Notes: a model not told the origin generated them from the letters alone. DNA of 64,000 nt from Zygotorulaspora mrakii (GCF_013402915.1 NC_050722.1:620001-684000), one strand, 5' to 3'. Shown: positions 51,601-60,717, counted from the first letter of the stretch. Numbers and translations are program-made.

Positions 51601-52844
51601 CTGATATGAGTTATGCCTTAGATATCCCAACTAATACTTTTATGGCTCAAGCGGTCACAATTTCCAATCATGGCTCTGCAGAGCGTATAGTACCAGACCA
51701 TCTGGGTCACGTAAATCGCAACGAGAATATGAAGAACAACAATGGAAATAATACTCTAGCGACAATTTATGATGATACCAAGGTAAATATCTTCGAAGAT
51801 GCACCAACAGATACGGAATCTTTGGATGTTACTTCATCAGAAGGTGATTCGATCCCCAACGTACATCGTAAAGCCGTTTCGATAGAAACTTTGAACAACA
51901 CAAATGTTTTGGCACCATCTACTAATGTAAGGGTGAGTTTATATGTTAACAACAATACGAATTCGAATGCCATTCTGCCCCGTGAGACAACGGAAGAAAT
52001 TATATCCAAATTTCAAATGCCACACGAGAAATTCTCAGAGGATGCGCAAAGAAGAGTTTCATCGACGAATGCTACTGGAAAGGGTAATGATGCGATAGAA
52101 AACTCGCAAAGTGTGTTGCCTATGTTTAAAGATGTTGAAGAAGCAGATTCCGAAGACAGAAGTGCGCATAAGGACATTTCCTTCAATGGCTTACAGCAGA
52201 AGGATCTAGAGCCCCAACCAAATAGGGTGACTATGCTCTTTGATGCTGATGAGGAGGAGCACCGCAAATCTGAAGAGGAAACCCAGCAAAGGGGAAAAGA
52301 CACTCCCAGTAAAACAGAAGCAGTGAAGGAACATAATGGGACTATCAAAACTACCATCAAAACTACCAAAAAAATTAGGGAAGAAAAGATTAAAGTGAGA
52401 CCAAAGGTGAAAGTTATGAATTCAACTCTTAATGAGCCACCAGCGAAAAAAAGCTGGTTTAAAAAATTGTTTAGTGGATTGAAAGCTAGTCGTGAAGATC
52501 TTAGATTAGTACAAACTCATAAGACATCACTTTCCTTCGAAGACGCACATTTATTAACGTTAAACGAATTTGATAAAAACGCGGTAGATTATTTTCTTAA
52601 AAGTTCTAGCAGGAATAATGTTAGTGAGATAGTTCAGTATGATTGCAAATTCGTGAAGGGAAATTTTAAATTTAGAATAAAGATTATAAACGATGGAACA
52701 CTAAGAACTGATAAACAGACATTAATTATAATCAAAAAAAAGAGCGGCAGAAATACATCAGAATCGGAACATGCCTTCCAAATATTCAATGCTGACGTAG
52801 CAAGAGTCATCAGACGTCTTGAATTGAAGACCAAGACAGAGTGA
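48636..52844 (+). CDS. HSL1: Nim1-related morphogenesis-checkpoint kinase Hsl1
   Basis: Hsl1 at the septin collar recruits Hsl7 and inhibits Swe1. The 1402-residue protein (about 1518 in S. cerevisiae) has its kinase domain at about 83-375: LGKGSSGRVRLAKN, AAIKIVPRK (ATP Lys 111), a 45-residue Ser/Thr/Asn insert, CHRDLKPENLLL, KIADFGMA and CGSPHYASPEIV. A long disordered middle follows, with an acidic NET(N/D)EA repeat near residue 495, SSKR(S/T)L repeats at about 590-620 and a D-box-like RSAFKDLTN at 738-746. The last 100 residues are a KA1-type membrane-binding domain. ATG at 48636. The S. cerevisiae KEN box is not evident. Confidence 0.93.
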   Translation: MPAPARKRTINSQRSSSVAKKAARNAMLKVAGTTKVSQTQLERVVQSVNDATKRLSQPESILSTSTTTKSSKRKSRDTVGPWKLGKTLGKGSSGRVRLAKNMETGQLAAIKIVPRKNNKHAKNEPASTCSSVSHVSASSNATSTMVNGTATNSTNTGAETDPINPYGIEREIVIMKLISHANVLGLYEVWENKSELYLVLEYVDGGELFDYLVSKGKLCESEAVHYFKQIIQGVSYCHSFNICHRDLKPENLLLDKKNRSIKIADFGMAALEISNKLLETSCGSPHYASPEIVMGKPYHGGPSDVWSCGIILFALLTGHLPFNDDNIKKLLLKVQSGRYQMPMSLSKEARDLISRILVVNPARRITTEEILSHPLITKYEKPPFKIRSNKTTKFSMRQGKSNADLHLLNEYDRSTLELNSKEDVDERILSNLQILWHGASRELIMAKLLQPSMCEEKVFYSLLLKYKEKHRTRVEAESEALLQKNKINIIDETNETNEANETNEADETLEGRRISDPSAPHLLQKSQFSIPSLKQEKSPSVSALRPTALPIFAVSSSRTFKKSGSLMSMQSQRSLKSKIKITKSSSKKSMSESSSKRTLQNSSSKRSLYSLTSISKRSLNLNDYVTNEISERKAEQLPPLPSIGSNNDFEDLCNQILFGDALDKILEEEEEEEYDNKTVDSASRTTNKTDTEVSSGNSSPVVTPPQEALRPAFVFGQQLSDTTTSVNNSTADLSSPPRSAFKDLTNTVTNTALSRKPSFSGLKRDISQKSNLKDMLARPNQNSNYPYRSVHNVTAFSGTFAREQDFSLDPRRNASQPANSKVVESLLDRFKEKSNLKSKRKSNGWSYETGSIFGANQGVEDQSSGLTKESDVEMSSFMNHNQGLESLSDFHNMDADVLAHSSTVRTKPLISLPSSSLNPTMSFKNLNDYLRNPDESYVTSSRRASASRNSTTARKQSTKISQPQKSSLAVGRTHSKANSSTSNDFDLISDMSYALDIPTNTFMAQAVTISNHGSAERIVPDHLGHVNRNENMKNNNGNNTLATIYDDTKVNIFEDAPTDTESLDVTSSEGDSIPNVHRKAVSIETLNNTNVLAPSTNVRVSLYVNNNTNSNAILPRETTEEIISKFQMPHEKFSEDAQRRVSSTNATGKGNDAIENSQSVLPMFKDVEEADSEDRSAHKDISFNGLQQKDLEPQPNRVTMLFDADEEEHRKSEEETQQRGKDTPSKTEAVKEHNGTIKTTIKTTKKIREEKIKVRPKVKVMNSTLNEPPAKKSWFKKLFSGLKASREDLRLVQTHKTSLSFEDAHLLTLNEFDKNAVDYFLKSSSRNNVSEIVQYDCKFVKGNFKFRIKIINDGTLRTDKQTLIIIKKKSGRNTSESEHAFQIFNADVARVIRRLELKTKTE

Positions 52845-53009
52845 GGTGAGGCGAGGCAGGGCTTCCTTTCATTTGACATGATATAAATCGAATTGTATAG
52901 TAACTTAATACTTTGAAATTATTTTTTTTTTAGAAGCTTAGTTTTAAACATTCAAATTGAGAAATAAGGAGAAGAAAAAAAAATCATAAAATACCTGATG
53001 ACCTACAGA

Positions 53010-54131
53010 TCATTTGTAGGTGTCGACCACATATCTACCTAAGATAGCACCCTTTTCCATTAAATCGTAAACTTTTGGCAATTCTGATAAACCAACCACC
53101 GTAATTGGCGACTTCACAAGGCCTCTCGAGAAGAAATCGATAGCTTCTCTTGTGTCAGCCCTATTGCCCACATAAGAACCTTTGATGCTAATAGATTTAA
53201 CAACATGCGAGAACACTTCAGATTTCACATACGCATGTGCCGGCAAACCAACCAAAACAACTGTACCCGTGGGTCTAACATACTGAGTGGACATTGAGAT
53301 TGCAGCTTCTGATACAGCGACATTAATAACTGCATGTGGACCACCCTGAGTTGCTTCAATAATCTCTTCAGCGGTATTCTTGCTCTTTGTGAAATCGACG
53401 AAAACTTCACCGCCGAGCGACTTGAACAACTGCTCTTTACCTGGGCCACCATCGATACCTACCACCCTTAACCCCATAGCCTTAGCGTATTGCACTGCCA
53501 GTGATCCCAGACCACCAGTTGCACCAGATACAGTGACCCACTGGCCGGGACGAGCATTCGATGTTTTCAATGCCTTATAGACAGTCACACCGGCACACAA
53601 GATTGGTGCGACTTGCGCCAAATCTGTACCCTTTGGAATTTGAGCCGCTTGAACCGCATCCGCCGTGGCATATTGTTGGAATGATCCGTCGTGAGTGTAG
53701 CCTGATAAATCAGCCTTAGCACAGTTGGATTCATACCCTGTCTCGCAGAGATCGCAAGTCATACACGAGCTGTTCAGCCATTTGATACCAGCTAGGTCGC
53801 CAATTTCAAAGTTGTTGACGTGCGAACCTTTAGCAACAACAACCCCAGCCCCCTCATGACCACCGATTAAAGGCAGCTTGGTGTCCAAAGGCCAGTCTCC
53901 CTTCCATGCGTGTAAATCCGTGTGACATACACCGGAGTACTTGATATTGATTAAAATCTCATTAGGCTTGGGCTTCGGAACAGGCACATCTTTGTAATGC
54001 AGTTCTCCACCACTTTCATAGAATATTACACCCTTTTGAGTCTTCGGAATTTCAAAGGTCGATTGTAATCTGATAAATTTGCCATAATTACCCACTGGTC
54101 TTGTTCCTAACCTCGTAGCTGCTCTAATCAT
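53010..54131 (-). CDS. ADH3: Alcohol dehydrogenase, mitochondrial type
   Basis: Zinc-dependent medium-chain ethanol dehydrogenase. The first 25-28 residues ([25 protein letters not shown]) are Arg-rich without acids, a matrix presequence as in Adh3. The rest is a classic yeast [19 protein letters not shown] and GHEGAG with catalytic zinc ligands, the structural-zinc lobe [33 protein letters not shown] for NAD, and [13 protein letters not shown]. 373 residues against 375. ATG at 54129-54131, preceded without gap by a triple 10-bp repeat. Position opposite HSL1 corresponds to YMR083W. Confidence 0.94.
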   Translation of the reverse strand: MIRAATRLGTRPVGNYGKFIRLQSTFEIPKTQKGVIFYESGGELHYKDVPVPKPKPNEILINIKYSGVCHTDLHAWKGDWPLDTKLPLIGGHEGAGVVVAKGSHVNNFEIGDLAGIKWLNSSCMTCDLCETGYESNCAKADLSGYTHDGSFQQYATADAVQAAQIPKGTDLAQVAPILCAGVTVYKALKTSNARPGQWVTVSGATGGLGSLAVQYAKAMGLRVVGIDGGPGKEQLFKSLGGEVFVDFTKSKNTAEEIIEATQGGPHAVINVAVSEAAISMSTQYVRPTGTVVLVGLPAHAYVKSEVFSHVVKSISIKGSYVGNRADTREAIDFFSRGLVKSPITVVGLSELPKVYDLMEKGAILGRYVVDTYK

Positions 54132-54580
54132 TGTGACTCTTAGTGACTCTTAGTGACTCTTACGTTACTTACGCTTCTTGCCTCCTCTCTTACACTTAAT
54201 CTGTGCACTAACCATTCGGGTACCAACCTTCTTGAGTGCGTTTATGCCAGTGAGATATATACCTGGAAATATTCCACCCTATTTTTGTGTCAGCACCCGG
54301 TTCTCCCCACATATAACTTCCCTTTAACTTCCCTTTGGTTCGCTACGTTCGCCCTTCGCCCTTTCGCCCTTTACTTTGTTTCTTTTTGAATCATCTCGAA
54401 GAAAGATGAAAAAAAAATTCAACCAAAACTTGTTACAGGACGGCATTGACGGACTTCCTTACTAATGATAGGTCATTACATGAGCATATGTTGAGTAAAC
54501 TTGTGAGGATTCGCGAAAGTTGGAGATGGAAGGCGTTCAAGGACTTTCTTTTTCTTCTTTTACATGCAATTGTATGTACA
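54132..54580. other. ADH3 promoter / YPF1 downstream region
   Basis: 449 bases. Next to the ADH3 start is the triple repeat (54133-54162). Further upstream are duplicated TAACTTCCCTTT (54314-54336) and three TTCGCCC units (54348-54371), then an A-rich tract near 54410. Confidence 0.6.
54133..54162 (-). repeat. Three perfect 10-bp repeats abutting the ADH3 start codon
   Basis: On the coding strand TAAGAGTCAC occurs three times in a row, ending one base before the ATG. Each unit contains GAGTCA, the reverse of TGACTC, the core of Gcn4-type sites. Confidence 0.9.
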
Positions 54581-56473
54581 CTATAATTCGTCGGCATCAA
54601 GGATGACGGTGTCTGTTTCGCTGTCCAAGTCAGGACCGTCATCATCAAGAACAAAGTCTGCGTCTTCGCCTTCTGGTGAATGTGCTGCGTCGTCAAGCAG
54701 ACGTAGTATGTCGGTAGGCTTGTATTCGGGAACAGCGATTTCGAAGTCGTCCTCATTCACTTCGGAGTCATAGTCTAGGTCGTCGTCGCTTTCGTAGTCT
54801 ATTAGAGCATCATTGTACGTGTAGTTCTCTTCTTCGTCGTCATCGTCGTTTTCTATGCAATCGGATTGAAAAAAATCGGAGTATGTTACGGGGTATTCTT
54901 TTGCGTCGGTGTTACTGTCACTGTCATCATGTTCTGTACTCAATTTGTTTTCCCCCAACTCAATAACGTCATATTGGAAAGTCCAAAATTGAGCAAGATC
55001 GCCCTGGATCCAAGCCGTAAATATCGTAGAAATTAATAGAAATGGAACGATGTACAATAATGCTGGTTGTGCAACTTTGTATTTTGCAAGGGCAAACATG
55101 CAGGTACCCAACGCCAGCAGGTAACTGATCATGGATGTAATGAAGTATCTTCCCACGTAAGACCAATTCAGTAGATGGAATTCGATATCGTTATTTTCGT
55201 AGTGCCATTTCCAGATGTCATATTTGTAGCACAGTGAAATGAAAGAGCCAGGTAGGACAATATCACCTAACCCTAACATGGAAAACTCGAATTTACCTTG
55301 GGCGACATTGAAGTTGGTAGGTAGAGAAAGCTTGATTGGTAAATCGAGATTCGTGGCAACGGTGACCATGACATTTGTGCCAAAAACGAAATAAATATCG
55401 TAAAGGAACAATGCGAATAATATCAAGGCACCAGACTTCAAGTTCTTGAGCTTCAACTGGGAAATTGTCCAGAGGGCGAAATTTATGCTCACGACGTTTC
55501 GAACAAGCCAATCGTTTGGGCAGAAAAAATAGCAAGCGCTCAGCATGATAGACAGTATGAGAGAAATAGCTGTGGTGCCGTTGGCATAAATGTTTGCCAT
55601 CTGTCTATTGGATTTGACCTCTTTTGGTTTTGTAAATTCTCGAGAATAAAGTCTTTTCAAGTGAGAATCTTCCTTGTTAAGTTTATCAACGGTGTCTTTG
55701 AATCCCAGTTCATTTGTAAGGACATCACGGTAGGAAAAATTTTGAACAAAACACCCACTTCTGGTAATCTCTTCATTATCGTCGGATATAGTTATCCTCA
55801 CTCTAGAGCATATCTTGAGTGGATTGCAGGATATCCAATGGGAAATATGTCTTGTGATAGTATTTGCAACATAGTTGTACACAAAGAAACTGGCTGGAAC
55901 GCTCATAAGTATCATTATGAAATTCAGGAATTTCAACAGATATAGTTTCCATTGTAATTCCAGTTTGGTCACAATAAAGTAGAGTACTAGTAAAATTGCG
56001 CCACTGCGGAGTGGTAATAAAATCGCTTGTTTCTCATCTAAATGTAATAGATCAGTTTTTTTGTCCTCTGTATCTGCGTATACGATTTCACAATCTTGTT
56101 CCAGGTCAAAGTCGCTAGGATCAAATAGTGGGTGTAGCTTTGTTGGTGGAAGAGCAGTATAGGGTATCGAATCTATGGAGGCAAATGTGCCATACATCAC
56201 AAGTAAGGTGGCAATTAGGGTCAAAACAATGTAATTTATGAAAACAAAATGAGACTCGAGGAGTTTCACTAGTAAGCGTGCAGTTTCTTGCGAAAACTTG
56301 TCAACTTTGGTTACAAGGTACGACTCATTGTTCTCCAATACGTTACTTATTTGCTCGAAAACATGCTCGAGCTCGCTACCACTGTTTTTGGATGAAATAC
56401 GCATCGAATCCTGTAAGACCCTGCGTGGCAGTTTGCCTAATTGATTGGTAAGTAGTTTCAAATACTGATTCAT
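54581..56473 (-). CDS. YPF1: Intramembrane aspartyl protease of the signal-peptide-peptidase family
   Basis: Ypf1 is the ER presenilin/SPP-type protease of yeast, involved in quality control of membrane proteins. The start is ATG 56471-56473; two codons upstream there is only a TTG. The 630-residue protein (about 587) has multiple membrane helices and the three family motifs: YDIYFVFGTN (first catalytic Asp), GLGDIVLPG (second Asp, GxGD) and QPALLYIVP (PAL). The N-terminal 100 residues are hydrophilic before the first membrane helix. The C-terminal 120 residues are strikingly Asp/Glu-rich and are the main source of extra length. Confidence 0.93.
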   Translation of the reverse strand: MNQYLKLLTNQLGKLPRRVLQDSMRISSKNSGSELEHVFEQISNVLENNESYLVTKVDKFSQETARLLVKLLESHFVFINYIVLTLIATLLVMYGTFASIDSIPYTALPPTKLHPLFDPSDFDLEQDCEIVYADTEDKKTDLLHLDEKQAILLPLRSGAILLVLYFIVTKLELQWKLYLLKFLNFIMILMSVPASFFVYNYVANTITRHISHWISCNPLKICSRVRITISDDNEEITRSGCFVQNFSYRDVLTNELGFKDTVDKLNKEDSHLKRLYSREFTKPKEVKSNRQMANIYANGTTAISLILSIMLSACYFFCPNDWLVRNVVSINFALWTISQLKLKNLKSGALILFALFLYDIYFVFGTNVMVTVATNLDLPIKLSLPTNFNVAQGKFEFSMLGLGDIVLPGSFISLCYKYDIWKWHYENNDIEFHLLNWSYVGRYFITSMISYLLALGTCMFALAKYKVAQPALLYIVPFLLISTIFTAWIQGDLAQFWTFQYDVIELGENKLSTEHDDSDSNTDAKEYPVTYSDFFQSDCIENDDDDEEENYTYNDALIDYESDDDLDYDSEVNEDDFEIAVPEYKPTDILRLLDDAAHSPEGEDADFVLDDDGPDLDSETDTVILDADEL

Positions 56474-56649
56474 CTTCAATGAATGTACTCTGCGTGTCTA
56501 GCCTTCCTCTTCTTTTATTTTTATTGGTATTTATCTACTTTCCTTTAATATACAATTTTCGCTATCATGATCGATATTCGAAAAAAAAAAGTATTTGCTA
56601 AAATACATAAAATTCACATCAAAAGACATATGTTGCTGTTTTGTTTTCC

Positions 56650-57414
56650 TTAACGCTTACGCTGTTTCTTCCACTTGAATGAAACGTTTCCATTGGCATC
56701 AGTGATTTTTTTCTTGGATCCATTTTTCATCACTTCTCTTTGGAAATCCATTTTTTGCTGTACCCTCTTTAAATCAGCCTCTCTTTCTAGATGCTCTTTG
56801 ACAAGTTTTAGTTTTTTCAATCTCTTCTTGTCCAGAGATTCTTTTGGCATGATGGCTTTTGGGTTAGGTACAAAACTGTTTTCGGAGCCCAAATTTGAAG
56901 TCAACTGTTCCTTGGTTAATCTATTTTGTCTTCTGTTTAACATTTCCACAGTTGTATTGAAGAATTTCTCCGGTGTAAACTCTCCTAACTCCTCCTTCGT
57001 GTCGACAAAGACTGTGTGCGAACCACTTGCATCAAACGTCAAATCGTTGGACTTTCTTGTCATCTTATGTAATTCCATTTGTCTCAGTGTTCTAATGTAA
57101 TTGCTATCCTGGGTTTTAAGCAGCTTTACCTGGTCTGTTGATAGAGATGCGTCTTCATCACTACCATGACGACTTGCATGCAGCAGACCTTGAGCGTCCG
57201 TACTTCGGGAATGCATCGCATGAAAGTACTCATCTGGATTCCTTTCTTTGGCCTTAGTCCTTAGAATCTTCAGACTTTTCTCCTTCTTGTGATAATCTTG
57301 TGCACGTTTAACGTAGTCCTTGTGTTTCTCAAGGAACCCCAACCTAGAGCGTCCTGCCAACTGGGAACGCTCCTTATGTTGCTTTTTTTGAACATTATGC
57401 ACTAGTTTAGCCAT
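56650..57414 (-). CDS. UTP11: SSU processome subunit Utp11
   Basis: Utp11 is a U3 snoRNP/SSU-processome protein needed for 18S rRNA maturation. With the start at ATG 57412-57414 (MAKLVHNVQKKQHKERSQ) the protein has 254 residues against 250 in S. cerevisiae. It is basic throughout: GFLEKHKDYVKRAQDYHKK, KERNPDEYFHAMHSR, LKTQDSNYIRTLRQ, TPEKFFNTTVEM, IMPKESLDKK and the end VSFKWKKQRKR. An upstream in-frame ATG at 57478-57480 would add 22 Arg-rich residues, but a PAC element lies inside that stretch and an RRPE just above it, so I chose the internal start. Confidence 0.93.
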   Translation of the reverse strand: MAKLVHNVQKKQHKERSQLAGRSRLGFLEKHKDYVKRAQDYHKKEKSLKILRTKAKERNPDEYFHAMHSRSTDAQGLLHASRHGSDEDASLSTDQVKLLKTQDSNYIRTLRQMELHKMTRKSNDLTFDASGSHTVFVDTKEELGEFTPEKFFNTTVEMLNRRQNRLTKEQLTSNLGSENSFVPNPKAIMPKESLDKKRLKKLKLVKEHLEREADLKRVQQKMDFQREVMKNGSKKKITDANGNVSFKWKKQRKR

Positions 57415-57465
57415 ATTGAAGCGTCTCACAATCGATTTGATCCTCCTAGATATGATTGCTGCGGT

Positions 57466-57493
57466 GCGATGAGATGCCATTTCATATTTTTCA
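57466..57493. promoter_or_regulatory. PAC and RRPE elements of UTP11
   Basis: GCGATGAG (PAC) at 57466-57473 and ATTTTTCA (reads TGAAAAAT, RRPE core) at 57486-57493, 12 bases apart, 52-79 bases before the chosen UTP11 start. Same pair as at UTP15. Confidence 0.65.
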
Positions 57494-57636
57494 ACTTTTC
57501 ATTTATTCGAGGACAAAGAAGCAAACACCGTTCATGATGATGATTTGGGTTACAAGGTTGACGAATATCCTTCAAGATACTTACACACACAGCTAATGGT
57601 AATGATATTATCTCTTAGTGGACCAAAAGAAGTGCA

Positions 57637-58566
57637 ATGCTGGTTAAGGCCTTACCTGATTTCGGAACCTGTTTAAGCTACTCCATTAGCGCGAGGAGGA
57701 ATCTTGTCTATATTTATAAGAAGCAAAGCGGGAACAATATTGATACCGAACGACACTCCGAAATTGTGAAGAATACGATCGACCGCAGTTATGAGGGCCG
57801 CGGAATCGTATCCCGCATCATGGAGAAATACCCCAGTGAAGAAGACCAAGACCTGCTATCACCTGCTGGCAACTCCGTCTCGAAACTGGAAATCGTAATT
57901 ATACCTAACATTTGTCAATATAACAAGGAGGAACAAGTCAAACTGGTCAAGATGATCAAAAATTGCAACTCTGGAGGCTCCAGGTCTTCCAGGATATTCA
58001 TCGGGATGGTTCCATGGGCCATGGCTGACCACGAAAGACATATCATTTCGATGAGAGATTGGCTCAAGCACAGATTTTGGATTGCTTGTTTAGAACCAAA
58101 CGAAACTGACTCTGTGAATTTAAGAACAGAGCCTAGTTACGATATCCCGTATACAGAGGTCCATTGTAGTCCGGCAGTTCGTCGCTACGTGCTAGATGTA
58201 ATGGTTCATCTGCGAATGCACCGATTCGTGGATATCACCAAGGGAGGTGGCATCCAAACCATGGCGCTCAATGACGTCATCGTCTTAAGCCAACTCATCA
58301 GTAAAACCACCTTCAAAAAAAACTTTATAACCCCGGAACATGTCAAAATCGCATGCATCTGGTACTTTCCCCTGCATATTGACATGCTGAAGGATGCATC
58401 CATCGACACAACCGTACAGTACGGCAGCCGACCTGATATGATAGATGATTTCCTGGACAAACTCTATAAACTGAATGACGAAGAAGCTAAAAAAATAGAA
58501 AATCCTCTTTTTTTAGAAACACTAGTTGTGCATGACGTGCTGAATAAAATCGTGCCCCCCGTATAG
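57637..58566 (+). CDS. MTC2: Mtc2-like protein (maintenance of telomere capping)
   Basis: Ortholog of S. cerevisiae MTC2, known from genetic interaction with cdc13; its biochemistry is unknown. The 309-residue protein (about 357 there) shares LPDFGTCLSYSI near the start, KLEIVIIPNICQYNKEEQVKLVKMI, SSRIFIGMVPW, DWLKHRFWIACLEP, RRYVLDVMVHLRMHR, the segment FITPEHVKIACIWYFPLHID and a C-terminal ENPLFLETLVVHDVLNKIVPPV match. The layout (AAA-like beta strand followed by MoxR/Mcm-like lid helices) hints at a degenerate AAA-type fold, without Walker motifs. ATG at 57637. Divergent from UTP11 over 222 bases. Confidence 0.88.
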   Translation: MLVKALPDFGTCLSYSISARRNLVYIYKKQSGNNIDTERHSEIVKNTIDRSYEGRGIVSRIMEKYPSEEDQDLLSPAGNSVSKLEIVIIPNICQYNKEEQVKLVKMIKNCNSGGSRSSRIFIGMVPWAMADHERHIISMRDWLKHRFWIACLEPNETDSVNLRTEPSYDIPYTEVHCSPAVRRYVLDVMVHLRMHRFVDITKGGGIQTMALNDVIVLSQLISKTTFKKNFITPEHVKIACIWYFPLHIDMLKDASIDTTVQYGSRPDMIDDFLDKLYKLNDEEAKKIENPLFLETLVVHDVLNKIVPPV

Positions 58567-59097
58567 TCAAGGCATATCAACTCAGACCTGTTGCATAGTC
58601 TTACCGGTATCTCGCCTCCTTTACAAGCTACCCCAAGCCTATGGGTCTTCTCGAAGATCTTTACACGGTTTCTAACCCACTGATTTCCTTTTTTGGAAAT
58701 GTGTCAAAATACAGCCGTGTCAAAATACGGCTCAAAACTTACTTTTTTTGCAAAGAGTCCAAAAATAGAACATTTTTGACGTCATAACGTCATTGAAGAG
58801 TGGAGATACCAAAAGAAAAGGACACCCGCTATGATGTGAATCTCTACATGCCGAAGGCTAATAGCACATTGTGAATGTCCATGCCAAGCGATTACCGCTG
58901 ACTTTCCTTTCTTGTTAGTGGTAATTATAGAAGCATTCTGTCTCTGTAATAAAACGGGTCTCCAAGAGCGCGCATACGTATAAATGCTGGTGGTAAGCTC
59001 TAGCTTTAGGTCTGAGATCTGAGTCTGGGTCTTGTTCTCTCGTATGGAACTTAAGAAGAAATACAAAATACATTTGACTCTTGTACTTTGGTAAGAA
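58567..59097. other. CWP1 promoter region
   Basis: 531 bases. The 12-mer GTGTCAAAATAC occurs at 58701-58712 and 58717-58728, and a CRE-like site lies at 58777-58784. The distal part near CWP1 is unremarkable. Confidence 0.5.
58777..58793. promoter_or_regulatory. CRE-type site TGACGTCA with adjacent half site
   Basis: Perfect palindromic TGACGTCA at 58777-58784, followed by AACGTCAT at 58786-58793, about 310 bases before the CWP1 start. In S. cerevisiae such sites bind Sko1/Aca1 ATF-type factors linked to osmotic stress. Confidence 0.5.
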
Positions 59098-59820
59098 ATG
59101 CACTTTTCGGCTTCCTTTCAAATAGCTTTACTTTCTTTCGCGAGAGTTATCACAGCAGCGTCGGAGTCTTTTGGCTTTCTGGGCATCCATTCAGGAACCG
59201 ATCTACAGTTCTCTTCCGTTTACAATGAGAACGGGAATCTCATGATAGGTTCCGGAGAGAACGGCGTCTCTGGCATAGTCACCGATGATGGTTCTGTTAG
59301 GTTGGACGGCAATACTTACATCACCGTCGCCTCCGACGGGACGATGAAAGAAGGCACTCAGGCAGAGAGCGCTTTGGGTTTTTCGATTCAAAATGGCGAT
59401 TTAGCGTACAGGGGATCGGAGGGTTTCTACGCTATTCCGATTGGTAGTGCATATCTCTTCTCGACTGCTCGTGGCAATGGGTCTATCGGTGTACTGATTA
59501 AGGCCGTCTCTAACGGACAATCTATACCAGATTTTACGCCAAACGGTCAAAACGGTACATCGAGTTCTGCGACCACGACGATGGCACCTACCTCCTCTGG
59601 TGATTCCACAGTCAGCACCTGGCTCCCCAATTACAATTCTACAGCATACTACCCAGACAACAATGCCACGGTGACAACAAGGACTCAGACTTCCATAAAT
59701 ACTGCAACGGAAACATGCACCACATGTCCAACAATTTTACCCACTGAAGGGGGTGCAAATTGCGTTGTTCCTGGTATTGCAGCTGGTGCAGTCGCTGCAG
59801 TCGCTGCCTTGCTGTTATAA
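59098..59820 (+). CDS. CWP1: GPI-anchored cell-wall mannoprotein, Cwp1-like
   Basis: Structural mannoprotein linked to cell-wall glucan. The 240-residue protein (239 in S. cerevisiae) has a signal peptide (about residues 1-21, MHFSASFQIALLSFARVITAA), a Cwp1 domain from SFGFLGIHSGTDLQFSSVY to about residue 145, a Ser/Thr/Asn-rich stalk with TETCTTCPT, and a hydrophobic C-terminus (VPGIAAGAVAAVAALLL) typical of a GPI-attachment signal, with the likely omega site in GGAN. I see no DGQIQ-type PIR repeat, which S. cerevisiae Cwp1 has. ATG at 59098. Confidence 0.9.
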   Translation: MHFSASFQIALLSFARVITAASESFGFLGIHSGTDLQFSSVYNENGNLMIGSGENGVSGIVTDDGSVRLDGNTYITVASDGTMKEGTQAESALGFSIQNGDLAYRGSEGFYAIPIGSAYLFSTARGNGSIGVLIKAVSNGQSIPDFTPNGQNGTSSSATTTMAPTSSGDSTVSTWLPNYNSTAYYPDNNATVTTRTQTSINTATETCTTCPTILPTEGGANCVVPGIAAGAVAAVAALLL

Positions 59821-60072
59821 TAGTTAATTATGTGTTTATAGGTTTTGTGATCAGTTTCTCATTTAAATTAATTGTGCTATGGAGTTTGCCAGTATTGTAT
59901 CGTTGTTATGCACGCAGTCGTTCATTTTTGTGTAGCAAAATCTTTAAAGTGGTTATGGCGGGAAAATATATAAATGCCACAATCTGACACACAATCGCTG
60001 CATCGCTCTGTGACTTTTCATGTAATAAGATCTCAATACTAGTCAAGATAACGTTCGACTTTTTGGTGAGCT

Positions 60073-60717
60073 ATGAAATTGTCTATTATAATTCCTGCTA
60101 GTATACTTTCAATTGTGGCACTGGTTGAAGCTGACTCAGACCCCTTTGGCATGATTGCCATCAGGTCAGGTTCTGATTTGCAATACGCCAGCGTTTTCGC
60201 TCAAAATAGTACACTTTATTTTGGCCATGTTGCAAACTCTTCCTTTTCTGGGATAGTTACAGATTGTGGTCAATTGAAACTCTCTGACGATAGCTATGTC
60301 TCTATTGCTAATAGCGGTGAACTGCAAGAAGTAAAAGGGTCTGCGTCGGCAACAGATGGATTTGCTATTCAAGACGGTCACTTAACATTCAAGAGCGGCC
60401 AAGAGATATTCTACGCGATTCCCCAAAGCCCCTCAGCTTATCTGGTATCAGCTCAAAATCATGGTAACGAATCACTAGGAGTTATCATTAGAGCTCAAGG
60501 TTTTTCTGGCAGCGTTGTGAGCGATTTCTATCCAACCAAAAACTGTTCTGTACCAACGGGCAGTCATACAAACTACTCAAACAACACTTCTCCCAAGCAA
60601 CCAAGCTCAACAAACCCAGTGGTCAATGTGCAGAACCAGGCTGGCATAGTCGATATTTTCAGCAGCTTTGGTTTAGGCTGCGGTGCTATTGTTGGTATTG
60701 TTGCATTGCTCATTTGA
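60073..60717 (+). CDS. Second Cwp1-like cell-wall protein (tandem paralog)
   Basis: Tandem copy of the preceding gene, 252 bases downstream, same strand. The 214-residue protein has a signal peptide (about residues 1-20), the Cwp1 domain (DPFGMIAIRSGSDLQYASVF, ESLGVIIRAQ), a short Ser/Asn/Pro stalk with several N-glycosylation sequons, and a C-terminal hydrophobic GPI-type tail (GLGCGAIVGIVALLI). The domain start is closer to my memory of S. cerevisiae Cwp1 (FGMVTIRSGSD) than that of the first copy. It is too long to be CWP2, which sits in this position in S. cerevisiae. Orthology between copies cannot be settled here. Confidence 0.85.
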   Translation: MKLSIIIPASILSIVALVEADSDPFGMIAIRSGSDLQYASVFAQNSTLYFGHVANSSFSGIVTDCGQLKLSDDSYVSIANSGELQEVKGSASATDGFAIQDGHLTFKSGQEIFYAIPQSPSAYLVSAQNHGNESLGVIIRAQGFSGSVVSDFYPTKNCSVPTGSHTNYSNNTSPKQPSSTNPVVNVQNQAGIVDIFSSFGLGCGAIVGIVALLI

